A program made the translations under genes and the position numbers. A DNA stretch of 64,000 bases from Cavia porcellus (lineage: Eukaryota; Chordata; Mammalia; Rodentia; Caviidae), in contig NW_026947489.1 in assembly GCF_034190915.1 (NCBI RefSeq), forward strand, positions 59,954,001-60,018,000, given 5' to 3'. Within the stretch, counting starts at the first letter, position 1. The number at the start of each line of letters is the position of its first letter. The notes under the pieces are model-generated. The model worked only from the letters and a program-made list of their open reading frames with translations. It was not told where the DNA came from and ran no database searches. Positions 9,101-20,087 of the stretch are shown here, one piece after another.

Positions 9101-12100
9101 CCTGAGGTTTTGTTACTTTCTGTGTCTTCGGACAATGAAAGTAATAGTAAGTAGGATGCTGCTTAGAATTAGATGGAGAAAAGGAGTGACTCCCTCAGTT
9201 GTTGCTAGCTGTAGTAAGATGAAGGGAAAGATATTCTTAGAGGTCTTCAGGTTGCTTTCCCTCTATGTTAATTTAACATACGCCTTTGTGTGTGTGTGTG
9301 TGTGCCAGTGATTGGACTCAGGATGGTGCGCTTGCCAGGCAGGTGCTTTACCACTGAGCCGCATCCCTAGCCCCTCCCGTGTTACTAGATGATAGCTCCA
9401 ACAAATCAGTTTTGCCATCAGTTGAGCAGAGTTTAATGACAGCTCTAAGTGTCTTGTTCAGGGTACCTGGAGATCATCGTGCAGACTTGAGGAGACTATT
9501 TGCTCACTTTAAGTCACGAAAAGAAGAAAAGGAAAAAAGTGATTCCTTCGTGGCAAAATACGTTGCTTTATGTCCGGAGCCCTGAGAAGACTTATGTGTA
9601 GCTTTGAGGGGCTGTACCTGAATTCTACTTTGACCTGGTGGCCCAGGAAGCCGGGCCAGCTCCCTGCACAGCTCTTGGGCAATACTTGCTGTGCACTGAC
9701 AAACTCCTGTGAGCAGCACCTGTGGTTTAAGTGTTTTTGATCCTATGAAAAACTGTTGAGCTTTTCTTTAACTTGTGCATCACCAGAAATTGGATTTTGC
9801 CAATAATGTCCAGCTGTCCTTGACCTTGGCAGCCTTGTCCTTGGGCCTTTGGTGGACATTTGATCGCTCCAGAAGTGGCCTTGGGCTCGGGATCACCATA
9901 GCCTTCCTAGCGACGCTCATCACTCAGTTTCTCGTGTACAATGGTGTCTATCAGTAAGTGTGCACCCTACATGCTGCTCTGCCTACGGCCCCAGGACATA
10001 GTCATGAATCCTCCACCTGCCTCTGCTCTGCTGGCAGCAGACACCGAGTGGTAACCCTGAGGCGTGGCACTCAGATGGTGACATCTTTGCAGCAGTTTGT
10101 GGTTATGCAGCATTGTGTGGACCCCATACTAGAGATCTCCGGCCCAGAATCACCCTGGTGAAGCAGACTCCTAAGCTCTTCCTTTCTTTTTTCCTCTAGG
10201 TATACCTCCCCAGATTTCCTCTATATTCGATCGTGGCTCCCATGTATATTTTTCTCAGGAGGAGTCACAGTGGGAAACATAGGACGACAGTTAGCTATGG
10301 TAAGTGAAGTGACCACTGCACGGCCTCCTCTGCCCGGTGGTTTATCTTAACAGAACTGTGTCAGCGCTGTGCTTCATCTGCTTTAACACATGTGTAGTTC
10401 AGACAGAGTGGCAAACAGACTTGAGAAGAGCGTGGCATAAAGAGGTAGTAGTACTCAGGTAATTAATTGTTCGCTTCATTTTAAAAGTTTATGGGTTTCT
10501 AAACTCATGGCCTGTGCTAGAAGCAGCTAAGGTTCAGTGCAGTCCTTGGCCTCCGGGTGTGGCCCTGGCCTGTCTTGAGTTTGCAGATCTGATAAAGTAA
10601 GCAGCAGAGAGCAGTCCTGAACAGCTGAAGCCAATGTGTCAGGGACCCAGATTACCAATAAATGACACTTACTACGTGGCTGTGTTACATGGGAACAGAG
10701 GACACTGGGAGACTCTGCTTTCAACCGCAAGTGACTACATCCTGGCCAGGAGACAGGATCAGCATGCAGGGCCCTTTTGGGAACAGATAGCCATGTGTGC
10801 AGGGCAGGGTCCTCCTGAGTCATAGTACAAGGCTTGGTGGCTCAGAGTGGGAAAGAAGGCAGTGCCACCTCCCAGGGCACAGTTACATCCTGAGGGTTGA
10901 AGGCAGAAGGAGAGAGGGCGGTGGCGGCAGTTCTGTTCTGAAGGTTAGCATGGACATTTGAGCACTTTACTTTTAAAAGCAAATGCAGACAGACAGATGT
11001 TACTTGTAGGTGAGTTTGACTGAAGGGCTGAAGTAGAATGAATTTAAAAGGAAACTAGAGCTTTGCCTCAGAAACAAGCTCTCCTGGCCTCAGAAACTTA
11101 CCGTAGCACTTCTGCTGTCTTTATAATGGTGCATTTATTTGCACCTGCTGAGCTGACTAACCTGGAGTTGGATTCGAATGCCCCTTCCGTGTTGCTCAGA
11201 TGAGAAGTCATTTCCAGAGGCTAGAACTGGTAAAGTGTTCCACTGGTTTCTGAGTCTTAAGAGTCTTTTTCATCTGCTTCTGTTAATTCCCTACAGATCT
11301 CCTGCCAAAACAAGGGAGTCTCTACTGAAAACACTGTTTCTCATGTCCCTAAGAGAGAATCAGAGGGTTTTGTTTTCTGTAACGTTGGAAATTTGTGTGG
11401 TCAGATGATCTCACCTGGAAAGGGTGCACTTCTGCACACACCGGGTCACTTCCCAGGAGCGTACTTTACTTGTCCTCGGGGAGAACTGAAGTACCCTTGG
11501 GGGTACTTCAGTTCTCGGGGAGAACTGAAGTACTCCTGTATTGCTATGTGTGTGTTTCATGGGTTGGTTTTTGTGGCACTGCAGGTGGAACCCAGGAGCA
11601 TGCTACTACTGAACTACGTTGTACCCTTCTCATCTTGAGACAGCTGCTCCCAGACTTGCGACCCTCTAGTCTTACCTCCTGAGTGGCTGATACAACAGTG
11701 TCAGTAGTAGTGCTAGGCCACTTTAAAAGTTTTGAGTGTTCTTTGGCAGAGCATTTCTGTGAAGAAGTTTGGAATACAGTGGCCTTCAGTCAGGTTACCT
11801 GGTCATTCAGTTAAAATGTGAGTGGCTTTAGGAGGCTGGCTGCTGGGGCTGCGGTGATCAGTGCTGCTGCACAGTCGCACTGAAGGCTCTCGGTCATTGT
11901 TAGAGAGCTCAGTGGGCACTGTTGTTGGGGGAGGTAGAACTTTCACAGCATGTGCAGGTTCCAAATCCTAGGAGCAGCAGAAGTCGTTCTGGGAGGGTGG
12001 GTGAGTGCTGAGTTGTTCCAGGTGACCCCTGCCTCCGCTCTTGTTCACGCGTGGGTTCTCCTGTGGTCCCACCTGCAATCCCTCCCTAAGAGAATGGGGG

Positions 12101-13644
12101 TTCTTGCCGGGCCCGCTCCCTGCAGCACTGACGCTAACTCCACTCGCAGTTCAGTGCTCTCGGTGTTTCTTCTCCCTGCTTGCTGTTGTCCTACGGCCAG
12201 AAATGTGGCAGGGAATTTTTGCCAGTTTGTGTGACTGAAGGAAGACAACAGGTCGCCAGCTGTTACTTATAGAAATGGAAGCTGTTGGCCTTAACATCTC
12301 TCAAACCCGGCCTCGGGCGAGGACAGCAATCAGGTGTGTGCCTGCTACCTGCTGGTGGCTCAGTTTGGCGCTGCTGTTGTTGATTGACCCAGCTCAGCCA
12401 CCGTTGACAGCAGCCATATTCTGGCAGTTGTGAGCGCTCACTGGTTGAGCACTTGCTGCTGTCCGTGGGACGTTGATTGTTTGCTTTGGAGCCCTGGTGG
12501 CCCAGCACCGAGGTGAAACTACTGTCAGACTGTTTTAAATGGGGAGTGGCAAACAATTTGCCAGGCAGGTGGCATTTGAACCCCTCTTGCCCTTAGCACA
12601 CCCCTGCCACCCTCACGTCCACTCTCGCCTGTCACACGGCCTCCCAGGAGTCTGCTAGCAGCTGTCTCGTGGCGGGGTCGTTTGTGTTCTTGGCAAGCAC
12701 AGACCTAATCTGAGTATACTGAGAGACCTGTGCGCTCTTAGCATTCTTCGTTCTCTTCGTTACCAGTGCGAGGGAGGAGGCAGGCAACTCTGAGGAGCAG
12801 TTCTGTCTCCAGATAACTGGCAGGATATGCGCTCTGGTTGACACGTGTGAGCCTTCTTGTGTTCATTTTGACTCTGCTTGTTCCTAGGAGTGACCCTAAC
12901 CTGGAAGGCATGCCGGGTGTTAGCATTCTGGAGTACCTTGTTGACTCTGCTAAGACTCTGTCCTTAACTGTCTGTTCAGAAAAGACAGTCTATGGTTTTC
13001 TGGCTGGCAGTCCCAGCATTTGGTGTGCTCACCTCAAAGCTGCCTGCCCAGTGGAGGAAGTGGTGTGCAGAGGGCCCAGCCTGGGGACAGAGCACGAAGC
13101 AGCTCGGTCTCTTAGGTCTGTTTGATCCTGCATTGAGAGTTTACTTAGCACACAGGCTCCTATAAGGATCGTGGGGGAAGGGACAGAGAACAGTGGCAGG
13201 AACTGCCAACTGCTGGCAGGTCAGGTGGGTCAGAGACCTTCTGGCCAGACTGCTGTCAGCTGTACCAGTCAGAACTCTCTGGTTCTTGTTCTGCCAAAAG
13301 GGTCACTGCTGGGGCCACATGGCAAGGCTCCCTCACACAAGTGCTGCCGGTCCCACTAGGTGGGGCCCAGCAGGGCAGCCAGTGAGCTACTGTCAGGCCT
13401 CAGGTCTCCACGATCCTCCCATCTCGGTCATTTGCTCTACTGTCAGGAAGTGTGATTTTTTAGAAGCCTCTTGGGACCTGCTCTCTTGATATTTAAGTAG
13501 TTATATACTTGGAGCTAATCTTTTTTTTTTTTTTTTTTCTGGTGCTGGGGATTGAACTATAACCTCACACCTGCCAAGCAGCTAAATGTGTTTGCTTTTC
13601 CCTTTTCCACATAGGGTGTTCCTGAGAAGCCGCATAGCGACTGA
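5815..13644 (+). CDS. INSIG1: Insulin-induced gene 1 protein (five coding exons)
   Basis: INSIG1 is a polytopic ER membrane protein. When sterols are abundant it holds the SCAP-SREBP complex in the ER and promotes ubiquitin-dependent degradation of HMG-CoA reductase. The joined exons 5815-6157, 8019-8143, 9787-9953, 10200-10299 and 13615-13644 total 765 bases and encode 254 residues with a stop at 13642. Human INSIG1 has 277, the difference lying in the variable N-terminus. Six hydrophobic segments begin with helix 1 at about residues 66-84. Asp182 in WTFDRSRSG corresponds to human Asp205, needed for SCAP binding. Lys133 and Lys135 in HKFK correspond to the ubiquitinated human Lys156 and Lys158. 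The chosen start gives [10 protein letters not shown], identical to the start I know for human INSIG1. An in-frame ATG at 5557 lies upstream of the TATA-like box and was rejected. Confidence 0.97.
6158..8018 (+). other. INSIG1: INSIG1 intron 1
   Basis: A U2-type intron with GTGAGT donor and a T-rich tract before the acceptor TTAAACAG. It starts inside the CpG island and holds a 30-bp tandem duplication near 6964. No other gene was recognised within it. Confidence 0.9.
6964..7023 (+). repeat. Tandem duplication, 30-bp unit, two copies
   Basis: The unit begins CTTTATCCAGTTTTG and recurs exactly at 6994, followed by the start of a third copy at 7024. The two full copies are identical by eye, which suggests a recent slippage or duplication event. 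Confidence 0.9.
8019..8143 (+). CDS. INSIG1: INSIG1 coding exon 2
   Basis: Encodes the rest of codon 115 to residue 156, including [10 protein letters not shown], the HKFK loop with the two ubiquitin-acceptor lysines, and the hydrophobic segment ending GINHASA. Acceptor CAG ends at 8018. It ends with a complete codon (GCT), so intron 2 is in phase 0. Its donor, GTATCCTT, is of the minor-spliceosome type. Confidence 0.96.
8144..8151 (+). other. INSIG1: U12-type 5' splice site of INSIG1 intron 2
   Basis: GTATCCTT is identical to the first eight positions of the U12-type GT-AG donor consensus GTATCCTTT. It bears little resemblance to the U2 consensus GTRAGT beyond GTA. The matching branch site is annotated at 9764-9773. 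Confidence 0.85.
9286..9374 (-). repeat. ID-like SINE with adjoining (GT)n
   Basis: Minus-strand copy: B-box complement around GATTGGACTCAGGATGG, then GCTTGCCAGGCAGG and the head complement CCACTGAGCCGCATCCCTAGCCCC at the right end. The tail position is occupied by about nine GT repeats (9286-9304), so the A tail was probably replaced by or has grown into a microsatellite. Confidence 0.75.
9764..9773 (+). other. INSIG1: U12-type branch site of INSIG1 intron 2
   Basis: TTCTTTAACT matches the U12 branch consensus TTCCTTAACT at 9 of 10 positions. Its adenosines at 9770-9771 lie about 16 bases before exon 3, within the 10-20 base window required by U12 introns. The stretch between branch and AG (TTGTGCATCACCAG) lacks a polypyrimidine tract, as expected for this class. 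Confidence 0.8.
9787..9953 (+). CDS. INSIG1: INSIG1 coding exon 3
   Basis: Encodes residues 157-211 and two bases of codon 212, from KLDFANNVQ through the WTFDRSRSG loop with Asp182 to NGVYQ. It covers two or three membrane helices and the loop that is critical for SCAP binding. Acceptor CACCAG ends at 9786; donor GTAAGT starts at 9954. Confidence 0.96.
10200..10299 (+). CDS. INSIG1: INSIG1 coding exon 4
   Basis: Encodes the end of codon 212 to residue 245: [15 protein letters not shown] followed by the last helix and [14 protein letters not shown]. The acceptor is preceded by a T/C-rich tract ending CTCTAG at 10199; the donor GTAAGT starts at 10300. It ends in phase 0. Confidence 0.96.
11481..11516. 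repeat. Perfect inverted repeat (16-bp stem, 4-base loop)
   Basis: GAGAACTGAAGTACCC (11481-11496) is followed by TTGG and then its exact reverse complement at 11501-11516. A further direct copy, GAGAACTGAAGTACT, starts at 11520. The transcript would form a stable hairpin inside INSIG1 intron 4, and the DNA could extrude a small cruciform. Confidence 0.9.
11561..11700 (-). repeat. Degenerate minus-strand SINE
   Basis: The segment starts TTTTTGTGGCACTGCAGGTGGAACCCAGG, like the complement of an ID-like tail and B box. It is followed by a part resembling a B1 or ID-B1 composite (CTTGAGACAGCTGCTCCC, then CTCCTGAGTGGCTG). Strong decay makes the family assignment uncertain. Confidence 0.45.
13521..13580 (-). 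repeat. Truncated ID-like SINE beside the exon 5 acceptor
   Basis: A run of 18 T's (the tail complement) is followed by CTGGTGCTGGGGATTGAACTATAACCTCACACCTGCCAAGCAG, the complement of the ID-like 3' half. It ends about 35 bases before the INSIG1 exon 5 acceptor. Confidence 0.7.
13615..13644 (+). CDS. INSIG1: INSIG1 coding exon 5 and stop
   Basis: Encodes the C-terminal nine residues GVPEKPHSD and TGA at 13642-13644, identical to the human C-terminus. The acceptor CACATAG ends at 13614 behind a clear T/C-rich tract. Phase agrees with exon 4. Confidence 0.95.
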   Translation, partial: GVPEKPHSD

Positions 13645-15562
13645 GCTTCCAAACCCACTGATTCTGAAGAATAAGAAACCAGATTTGGGAAGAAACTTGG
13701 GGCAGTGGGTTGCAATGAAGATGATCTTTCTCCTGAATACTCTTATTTAGATTGGGCTGACTGTACTCATGACTCCAGAAGAAATGTCCACCTAGAAATG
13801 TCTAGAATAGCAGAGCGGAGACAGTGCTTACCTTGAAGTCTTAGTGGCTGAATACATAGTGCCCACCAGTGCCCTGGAGCACCCTGCCCAGGCTGTGTGT
13901 GGGCACCCAGCAGCGGCAGTTTCCCAAGTATTAGCTCACATTCGTGTTATTAAAAGCAAGTTGCCATATGCGAAAGCCTTGAACTAAAACTTAATTCCAA
14001 CTCTCAGTTTGTACTGGTGCCCACAGAAACAGGTTGATGGTGCTTAATGATGAAGTATGGTATAATAGGAATATTTATCCAAAAGGTTTTAAAAAATAGG
14101 GCTGTGTAGAAAAGCAAAACAGGAGCAGTGGTGAGTGTAGGAAGGTGGCGCTCTGAGGATGTCCCGTAGCAGCTTATGGTCACACTTGCTGTGGTGGCAC
14201 CATGCACACCCAGGCAGTCACACATGTGCGTGTCACCAGGAAGCAGGCCACAAGCTGCATTTGGCCCACAGAGCTTTGTGTAGACAATCTGACGGGAGCA
14301 GCAGGCATGAGGAATCAAGTCCTACACTGTGATCTAGGGCGTTGACCTCAGTGTGTGACTTTTTATTCAGTCTGGAATCATCTATGAGTGGCTCGCTGTC
14401 TGCTGTGTATTTTAATCTCAGCGAGCCAAAGTTGTTTCTCTGTGACTCCAGAGTAGAGAGGACTGTTTTTCCACAGCCCTGTGGAACTTGCAATCTGTGA
14501 TTGCCCTGTAAAGAGAAGAGTGCGTGCGTCACTGCACTGCCCGTGTGATGTTCTAAGCGCTCGACCACGGTGGTGAGCACAGCGTATTCATTCCATGGCG
14601 TAGACCATGGCGGACCTAATTTGCAGGCATTGGGTCTCAAACTTCAAGTGCAATGTACATGAAAACCAATCTGAGCCTTGTATCCTCTTAAATATTTATT
14701 TTTTTTTTAATGTCTGAGATGCTCCAGAGAAGGGTTCTCCACTCATTTCAGTGCCGCAGGGAGGCAGGTGAGCGTACTGCTCAGTCCCGAGGTCCCTTCC
14801 CGCCAGACCTCCCCCAGCCCAGGCCCACTGATATACTCCGGTTTTGTGGGGATGGTAATTTTTACTTACAAATTTACCTTGTTTTGTATTTTGCAACATA
14901 AGTGTTTTGGGCTCATTTTAGATGAATGCAGAGACTCCAGAAGTCACCAGGCAGCAGGACAGGAGCGTGACTGCCCGCTGCCAGCCGACGCATGTGGGTT
15001 CATTCCGGGTGTGGCTGCCTGTATTTCATTTTGAGGAAAATGTCTTGGAGTAAATTTTAGGTTTCTGAAGCTAATTTGTTTTAGAGAAATTTTGTTTAAA
15101 AGCAGATGGGTTGTCCTGAATTTTGGGATGATCCCTTATGCATTTTCTTAAAATGAAAACAGGGGTTATGTGAAAACATTTTTCAGTGAAAATGTTGGCC
15201 TTTTATGAAAACCAGAGGCTGCTAGTTGAAAGCAGTATGTGAATCTTTCCAATATACTTGATCATGCACAAACAGTGTGGGGTTTTTTTTTTCTCTTAAA
15301 CTGGAAGTAAATCTGTATCTGTTAAAACAATGTAGCCAAAAAATGTGAATCCAAAAAATTTTTTGCCAATAGTTTGTAGCAAATATATTGAACCAAAGTC
15401 ATTTGAGTTTGTAAAAATGTAAAAAGTATGAGCAAAATTTGCACTATTCCAGATTTGAACAACTAGTGAGATTCACATTGATATTAAGTTTTCAACATTG
15501 TGTTCTTTTTGCATTCATTTTTTTTTTTACTTTTATTAAAGGTTTAAAACCAGCTGTTGTAT
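13645..15562 (+). other. INSIG1: INSIG1 3' untranslated region
   Basis: Continuous with exon 5 and about 1.9 kb long. The distal half is AT-rich with several ATTTTG and TTTTTT runs, as in many regulated mRNAs. No intron is needed. The end is inferred from the signal at 15535. An earlier ATTAAA near 13950 could serve as an alternative site. Confidence 0.75.
15535..15540 (+). terminator. INSIG1: INSIG1 polyadenylation signal ATTAAA
   Basis: ATTAAA lies in TTTTATTAAAGGTTTAAAACC and is followed within 15-35 bases by TGTTGTATTTCTGGGTTTTT, a U/GU-rich downstream element. Cleavage is expected near 15555-15565. Confidence 0.7.
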
Positions 15563-18500
15563 TTCTGGGTTTTTCTTTTTAAAGAGTCGGGGTCTTGGTA
15601 TCCTCAGCTTAGAATGTTAGAATTTGTCACGTAAAAATGTGTCAGAGTGCTTCATGTTTCTGCAGGGCCTGTGGATGGCAGGGTTATGTTTTCTGTGTGG
15701 TGGAAGCTGGGCTGAGTTGAAGGGCAGCTTGCCCACTGGGCCTGGGTTAGAACGTGGCTCCTGTCATGGGATCTCCCCTCCCCTATCATGGTCACTACCT
15801 GACAGCCAGCCATGTGCACTCCCAGAGCATTCCGGCTCCTGTGCATTCACACTTGCTTTTCCTTCAGTGGTGCTGGGAATGGACCCAGGGCTGTCGCATG
15901 CTGTTAAGTAAGCACTCACCACCAGCCCACACCCTGGCCCTGGCTCTGTGCAGAGACAACGTGGTGTTCACCCCTGGGCAGGTAGAGACTTGGGGTGCGA
16001 GGAGCTGCACATGTTCCCTCCCCATGGCCTACTTCCTGGCAGTTCCAAGAGCAAGGCTCACCCAGAACACACAAAGTCTTGCTGGGGAAGTTAAAAGCTG
16101 CCTGGAACTTGGGTTTAAGCAAATAATTGAATTATTCCATTTCAATAAGGTCAAGGTATGTGAGTCTCAAAAGATTTCCAGTTCTCAAGCTGCATAGGCT
16201 GGGCTGAGTAAATAAACTCAAGATCAGTTCAAAGGGCAACTTCATGTAGGTGAAGTTACCCGTGATCTTCCAGAAGGGACATTCTTGGTGAGTATGAAAG
16301 GCTACCAAGTGGTATCAAATCATGTGATGTCTGGGCACCACCCCACCCTCAAACCACGGTCATTGCCGGTGGTGGAAAGAAAGGTGAAGAGGAGTATTTC
16401 TAATCCTTTTGCCCTACCACCCCACCACCCCTTCCCCCAGAAAGGACCATCGTAAACCCAAACTGCTTTTCTGCTTATGTCACACCGTGGAATAGACAGC
16501 CTGTTCAAAGTGTCCAGTCCTGAGTTTCAGGTTCTCTGCAGTGATCTAACCACATAGCAGATGGTGCCTTCGAGGGAGTACTATAAAATTGAACAGGCTA
16601 GGATCCAGCTCAGTGGGCCCTCTGGAGGGCCTGTGGGCAGTAAGGCAGCCATGAGAGGTTCTGTGTTGATCCAAATGCAAGCCCAACATGGCAAGAGAGA
16701 AGGAAAGAGGGCTTCAAGGAGATCTGAGTCTTAGCACCTTGCTAGGGCTCTGGATCTGGTCAGTGTTCCTAACCTCATACCCACATTTCTTAGGGAATTT
16801 ATGAGAACTGATGGTGCCTGGCACAAGGTGAGTTCTTAGGAAACATCACTTTTCCTTTCCCCAGTTTTCTCTGGAAAGAAGGTCTTGAGGTAGTCCCTCA
16901 CCTTCTGTCAGGCTCTAATGGAAACAGCACAGCACATGGGCAGCGGCTTCCTCTTTGAGATTTCCTGTCTCTGTCTCTCAATGGCCCTTGACTAACAGCT
17001 CTGCTGTCCGTGATATGCACATTCTCAATTCCAGGAGCCATAATGCAAAGTGAGGCTCCCGCAGGACATCCCCAAGGGGAGCTTATCACCAGAGCCATGC
17101 TCTTCCCTCGCTTTTCTCTGGGCCAGCTTTTCATTTAAATTCCTGCAGTTGATTCCCATTTGCCCTCAGACTTTGGCCAGAATGTGCTTTCTTGCTCTTC
17201 ACCAGGTCAAACGCCCACACTCACTTCTGCTTGAGGACCTCTGTCCCAGCAGCCACTTGAGTTTGGTGGCATCTGACTGATGCTCCTGCAGGCTGCAACC
17301 CTAAGACAGAGGAGGCAGTGCCTTCCACTTGTCCCCTTCTGGGGCCCAGCCATAGTGTCTGCTGCTGACCCAGTCGCAATGCTGTTGAAGAGTTTGAACA
17401 AATGAACTCATGCATTCATTCTCGACTTGCCCACATGTCTGCATGCCTGCTGTGTGGCAGAGCAAGTGTTCTGTTCACTGCACTGTCTTGTGCCAGCAGC
17501 GTACTCTCCCCCTTTTCATCATAGGTGTAGCCCCTACAATGAGAGATGAGACTGAGCCCCAAGTGGGCTGGTCTGCCAGGGCAGTTGGGTGTGGGCCACA
17601 GCAGAGCCACTCCTGTGTCCTGGACTGTCCTGTACGCAGAGGTCATCACCAGGCAAGGACACAGCACTGGGACCTATTTCCCTGAAACAGGGTTGGATTT
17701 GCTTGGGCAATCATGGTCTCCTGCCTTGCTTCCTCAAGGGCCCAGCATCTGCTAGGCTGGCAGGCAGTGGGGGCATCTTTGGTGGTTGGGAGCATGGTGC
17801 CCACCCAGTGCTAGCCATGGATGTCCTGAGAACCTTGTATTTCTATGTGCACACCTGTGCCTTTGACATTGCTTGTTTTGACAGGCGATACCTTACTGCC
17901 CTTGCACTAAATCCTCTTAAGCCCAGGGGCCCACCACCCTGGGCCAGTTTGTACCTTGACACCCTCTTTGACCCTGGTCCATATCAGTCATGGCGGGGCA
18001 GGGTGAGCCTGAGCAGGTCAGCTGTAAGCAAACATTAGAGGGAGGGAGATAGTGACATGACACATCCTTCTCTTAGTGAGTCCTATACTGTGCCCACTGC
18101 ATGCTGGGCAGGACAGCCAAGCAGGTCTCATTGGGCCAAGGCTGCTCCATCCCACAGTGCTATGCCTGTCCTTCCAGGAACAGCCAGCAGCCTCCGGAGT
18201 CATCTGAAGGTCAGCATGCCAACAGATCATCAGAGAGTATCACAAGGTGTCACCCGACCAGGGGATAGTACATTCCATCACTTCCAGCCAGCAGTTGAAA
18301 CAGGCTTTGTGTTCCCTGAAAAACCCTGGCACATGGAAATGCCCTTCCCTGTGGCTTCTCACCCAGGAGACTCGCACTTCTTAAGCCATGTGCAGTCATT
18401 CATTTGTTCCTTGAGAACCTGGGAAGATCACACTCTTGCACACTTAAAGGCACATGGAGTTATGCTGGGCCACGGCGCCCAGCATCTGCCGAGTTGGTTC

Positions 18501-19600
18501 CTGACTGGGAAAGTGCTGAGGACCAGCTGACTCACTGCCTGGCAGGCAGTAATTAATATTAATAATTTTGCACAAAATTAAATTGAAGTTCTGTCCTAGA
18601 CCTACATGACTTATGGTGAGACCCCCAAGCTGGTGTAAGGACATTAATCTCTAAGTCAAGGCCAGAGCCATGGCTGCAAACAGTCTAAAGTTCTGACACC
18701 TCAAAGCAAGATAACAGAGCAGCTGAGGACCTGACTCCTGCAAACTCGGTCTAGCTCAGTAGTCACAGCAGACAGTCAGGTTACTGATCAATCCTGATCT
18801 ATTCCTGTGTGCTTTTCCAAAAATGCATTGTTCTTCAACCCCTGAGCCTTGACTGTGTCAGTGGTTCACCACCACACTGTCCTGCAGCCCACCAGCACAC
18901 CCCCAATCAAGCCGGGCACCTAATAAAGGCCAAGGACACTGGTGTCTTGTGTCTTAGCCCATCACTGGTCTTTGACCATCTGGTCCCCCATGTAACTAAA
19001 ATATACATTTTGTCTGTATTTTGTTCTGTCACCATAACTCTGAGCAAGAGACTGGTGGTCTTAGATCAGGGCCCCAACAAGGAAAAAACCCACTTGGCTA
19101 CCAGGGAGATGTATTCTGTGCCTCTGGAAAATGAGGTTTTTTTGGGACACTTTTTATGTGGCATTTTAGTAATGCCAGTCCTTCCCCATAATAGATATTC
19201 AAAATAACGCCATGGCTGAAGAAAGGAAATAAAAAGGGAGAAAAGAGGCAGAGAATGAGGCAGAAAAGGGCTGGGTTAATTGTCAAATACTGGGTTGCTG
19301 GTGGTTACAAACACCAGTTGTTAGGTTAAAATGACCTGTAGCCTTCATCTAGTACCTGGGTTTGATACTTGGTTGTCATCAAAGAGCATCAGAAATCCCT
19401 GAGGACATTGGTTCTCCATGATGAAAATGGAAGCAAGGTCAGGGAGAGTATCCCTGACCCATCATAGCTGGACTCCTACTTTTCATTCAAAGGCTGGGAC
19501 TCTGTGTGCCCAGAGCCATTTTTCTCCGGGAATCTCACTATTCTTCACCTCATACCATGAGCCAAATTATGTTTTTCCCAGGAGAAGATAGGTTCGCATC
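15563..19600. other. Intergenic, no gene recognised
   Basis: Apart from one degenerate ID-like fragment at 15866-15929, I recognise no gene, RNA or clear repeat here. Base composition is mixed. The open frames are short and have no protein signature. Confidence 0.5.
15866..15929 (-). repeat. Degenerate ID-like SINE
   Basis: GTGGTGCTGGGAATGGACCCAGGGCTG followed by a decayed anticodon region and CACTCACCACCAGCCC reads as the complement of an ID-like B box and head. It is an old copy. Confidence 0.5.
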
Positions 19601-19945
19601 TGGTTATGGTTTGTATCCAGATGTCCTCCAGAGCCTCATGGACTCCTAGGCTGGGCTTTGGGAAGGTGACTGGATGGCAGGAGGTGGGGTCTGGTGGGAA
19701 GAGGCATGTCACCACAAGTGTGACCTGGAAGGTGATATGTGCCTTCCCAGGCCCTCTCTTTACTCTCACTGCTTCCTGGGTGCTGTGAGATGAGCAACTT
19801 TCCTCTCCCCACATCCTTCCACCTGCTGTTGTGCCTTGCAGCTGGCCAACTATAAAACCTCTACAAACCATGACCCAAAAATAAACTTCTCTTCTAAATG
19901 GTGAGTGTTGGATATTGTGGCCCAGCTATGAAGTAAATGACCAAG
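19601..19945 (+). mobile_element. 5' LTR of a MaLR-type element
   Basis: The segment starts TGGTTATGGTTTGTATCCAG and follows the MaLR (THE1/MST-like) LTR layout: a GGTGGGGTCTGGTGGGAAG middle, a CT-rich stretch, GCTGTGAGATGAGCAACTTTCC, an ATAAAC polyadenylation region near 19890 and a short R/U5 end. It is followed at once by MaLR internal sequence. A matching LTR in the same orientation starts at 27290. It is an old, non-coding copy. LTR edges were placed by eye. Confidence 0.7.
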
Positions 19946-20044
19946 ATAGGTTTTGATACCAGAAGGCACTACTGTGATGCTACAAGATCATGTGGTTCAG
20001 AAGCTTTGAAACCAGTTCACAGAGTTCGGAAAGCTTTGGAGATG
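19946..20044 (+). mobile_element. MaLR internal sequence, left part
   Basis: GATACCAGAAGGCACTACTG, then GTGGTTCAGAAGCTTTGAAACC and GGAAAGCTTTGGAGATGCTAG parallel the beginning of MaLR internal regions just after the 5' LTR. The match stops near 20045, where L1 5' UTR monomers begin. The internal sequence resumes only at about 27060. Confidence 0.65.
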
Positions 20045-20087
20045 CTAGCTAAAGAAGCCCTGCAAGGGAACCGCCTGCACTGAGGGG

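Larger units (their letters stand above)
8144..9786 (+). other. INSIG1: INSIG1 intron 2 (minor-spliceosome type)
   Basis: Intron of 1643 bases in phase 0, with U12-type donor and branch site. It contains a (GT)n tract with an ID-like SINE at 9286-9374 and no gene that I recognise. The other three introns between coding exons have ordinary GTRAGT-type donors (GTGAGT, GTAAGT, GTAAGT). Confidence 0.85.
10300..13614 (+). other. INSIG1: INSIG1 intron 4
   Basis: Ordinary U2-type intron of 3315 bases, the longest in the gene. It carries a perfect 16-bp inverted repeat at 11481-11516, a degenerate minus-strand SINE near 11561, and a truncated ID-like SINE at 13521-13580 that sits directly upstream of the acceptor tract. 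No other gene was recognised. Confidence 0.9.
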
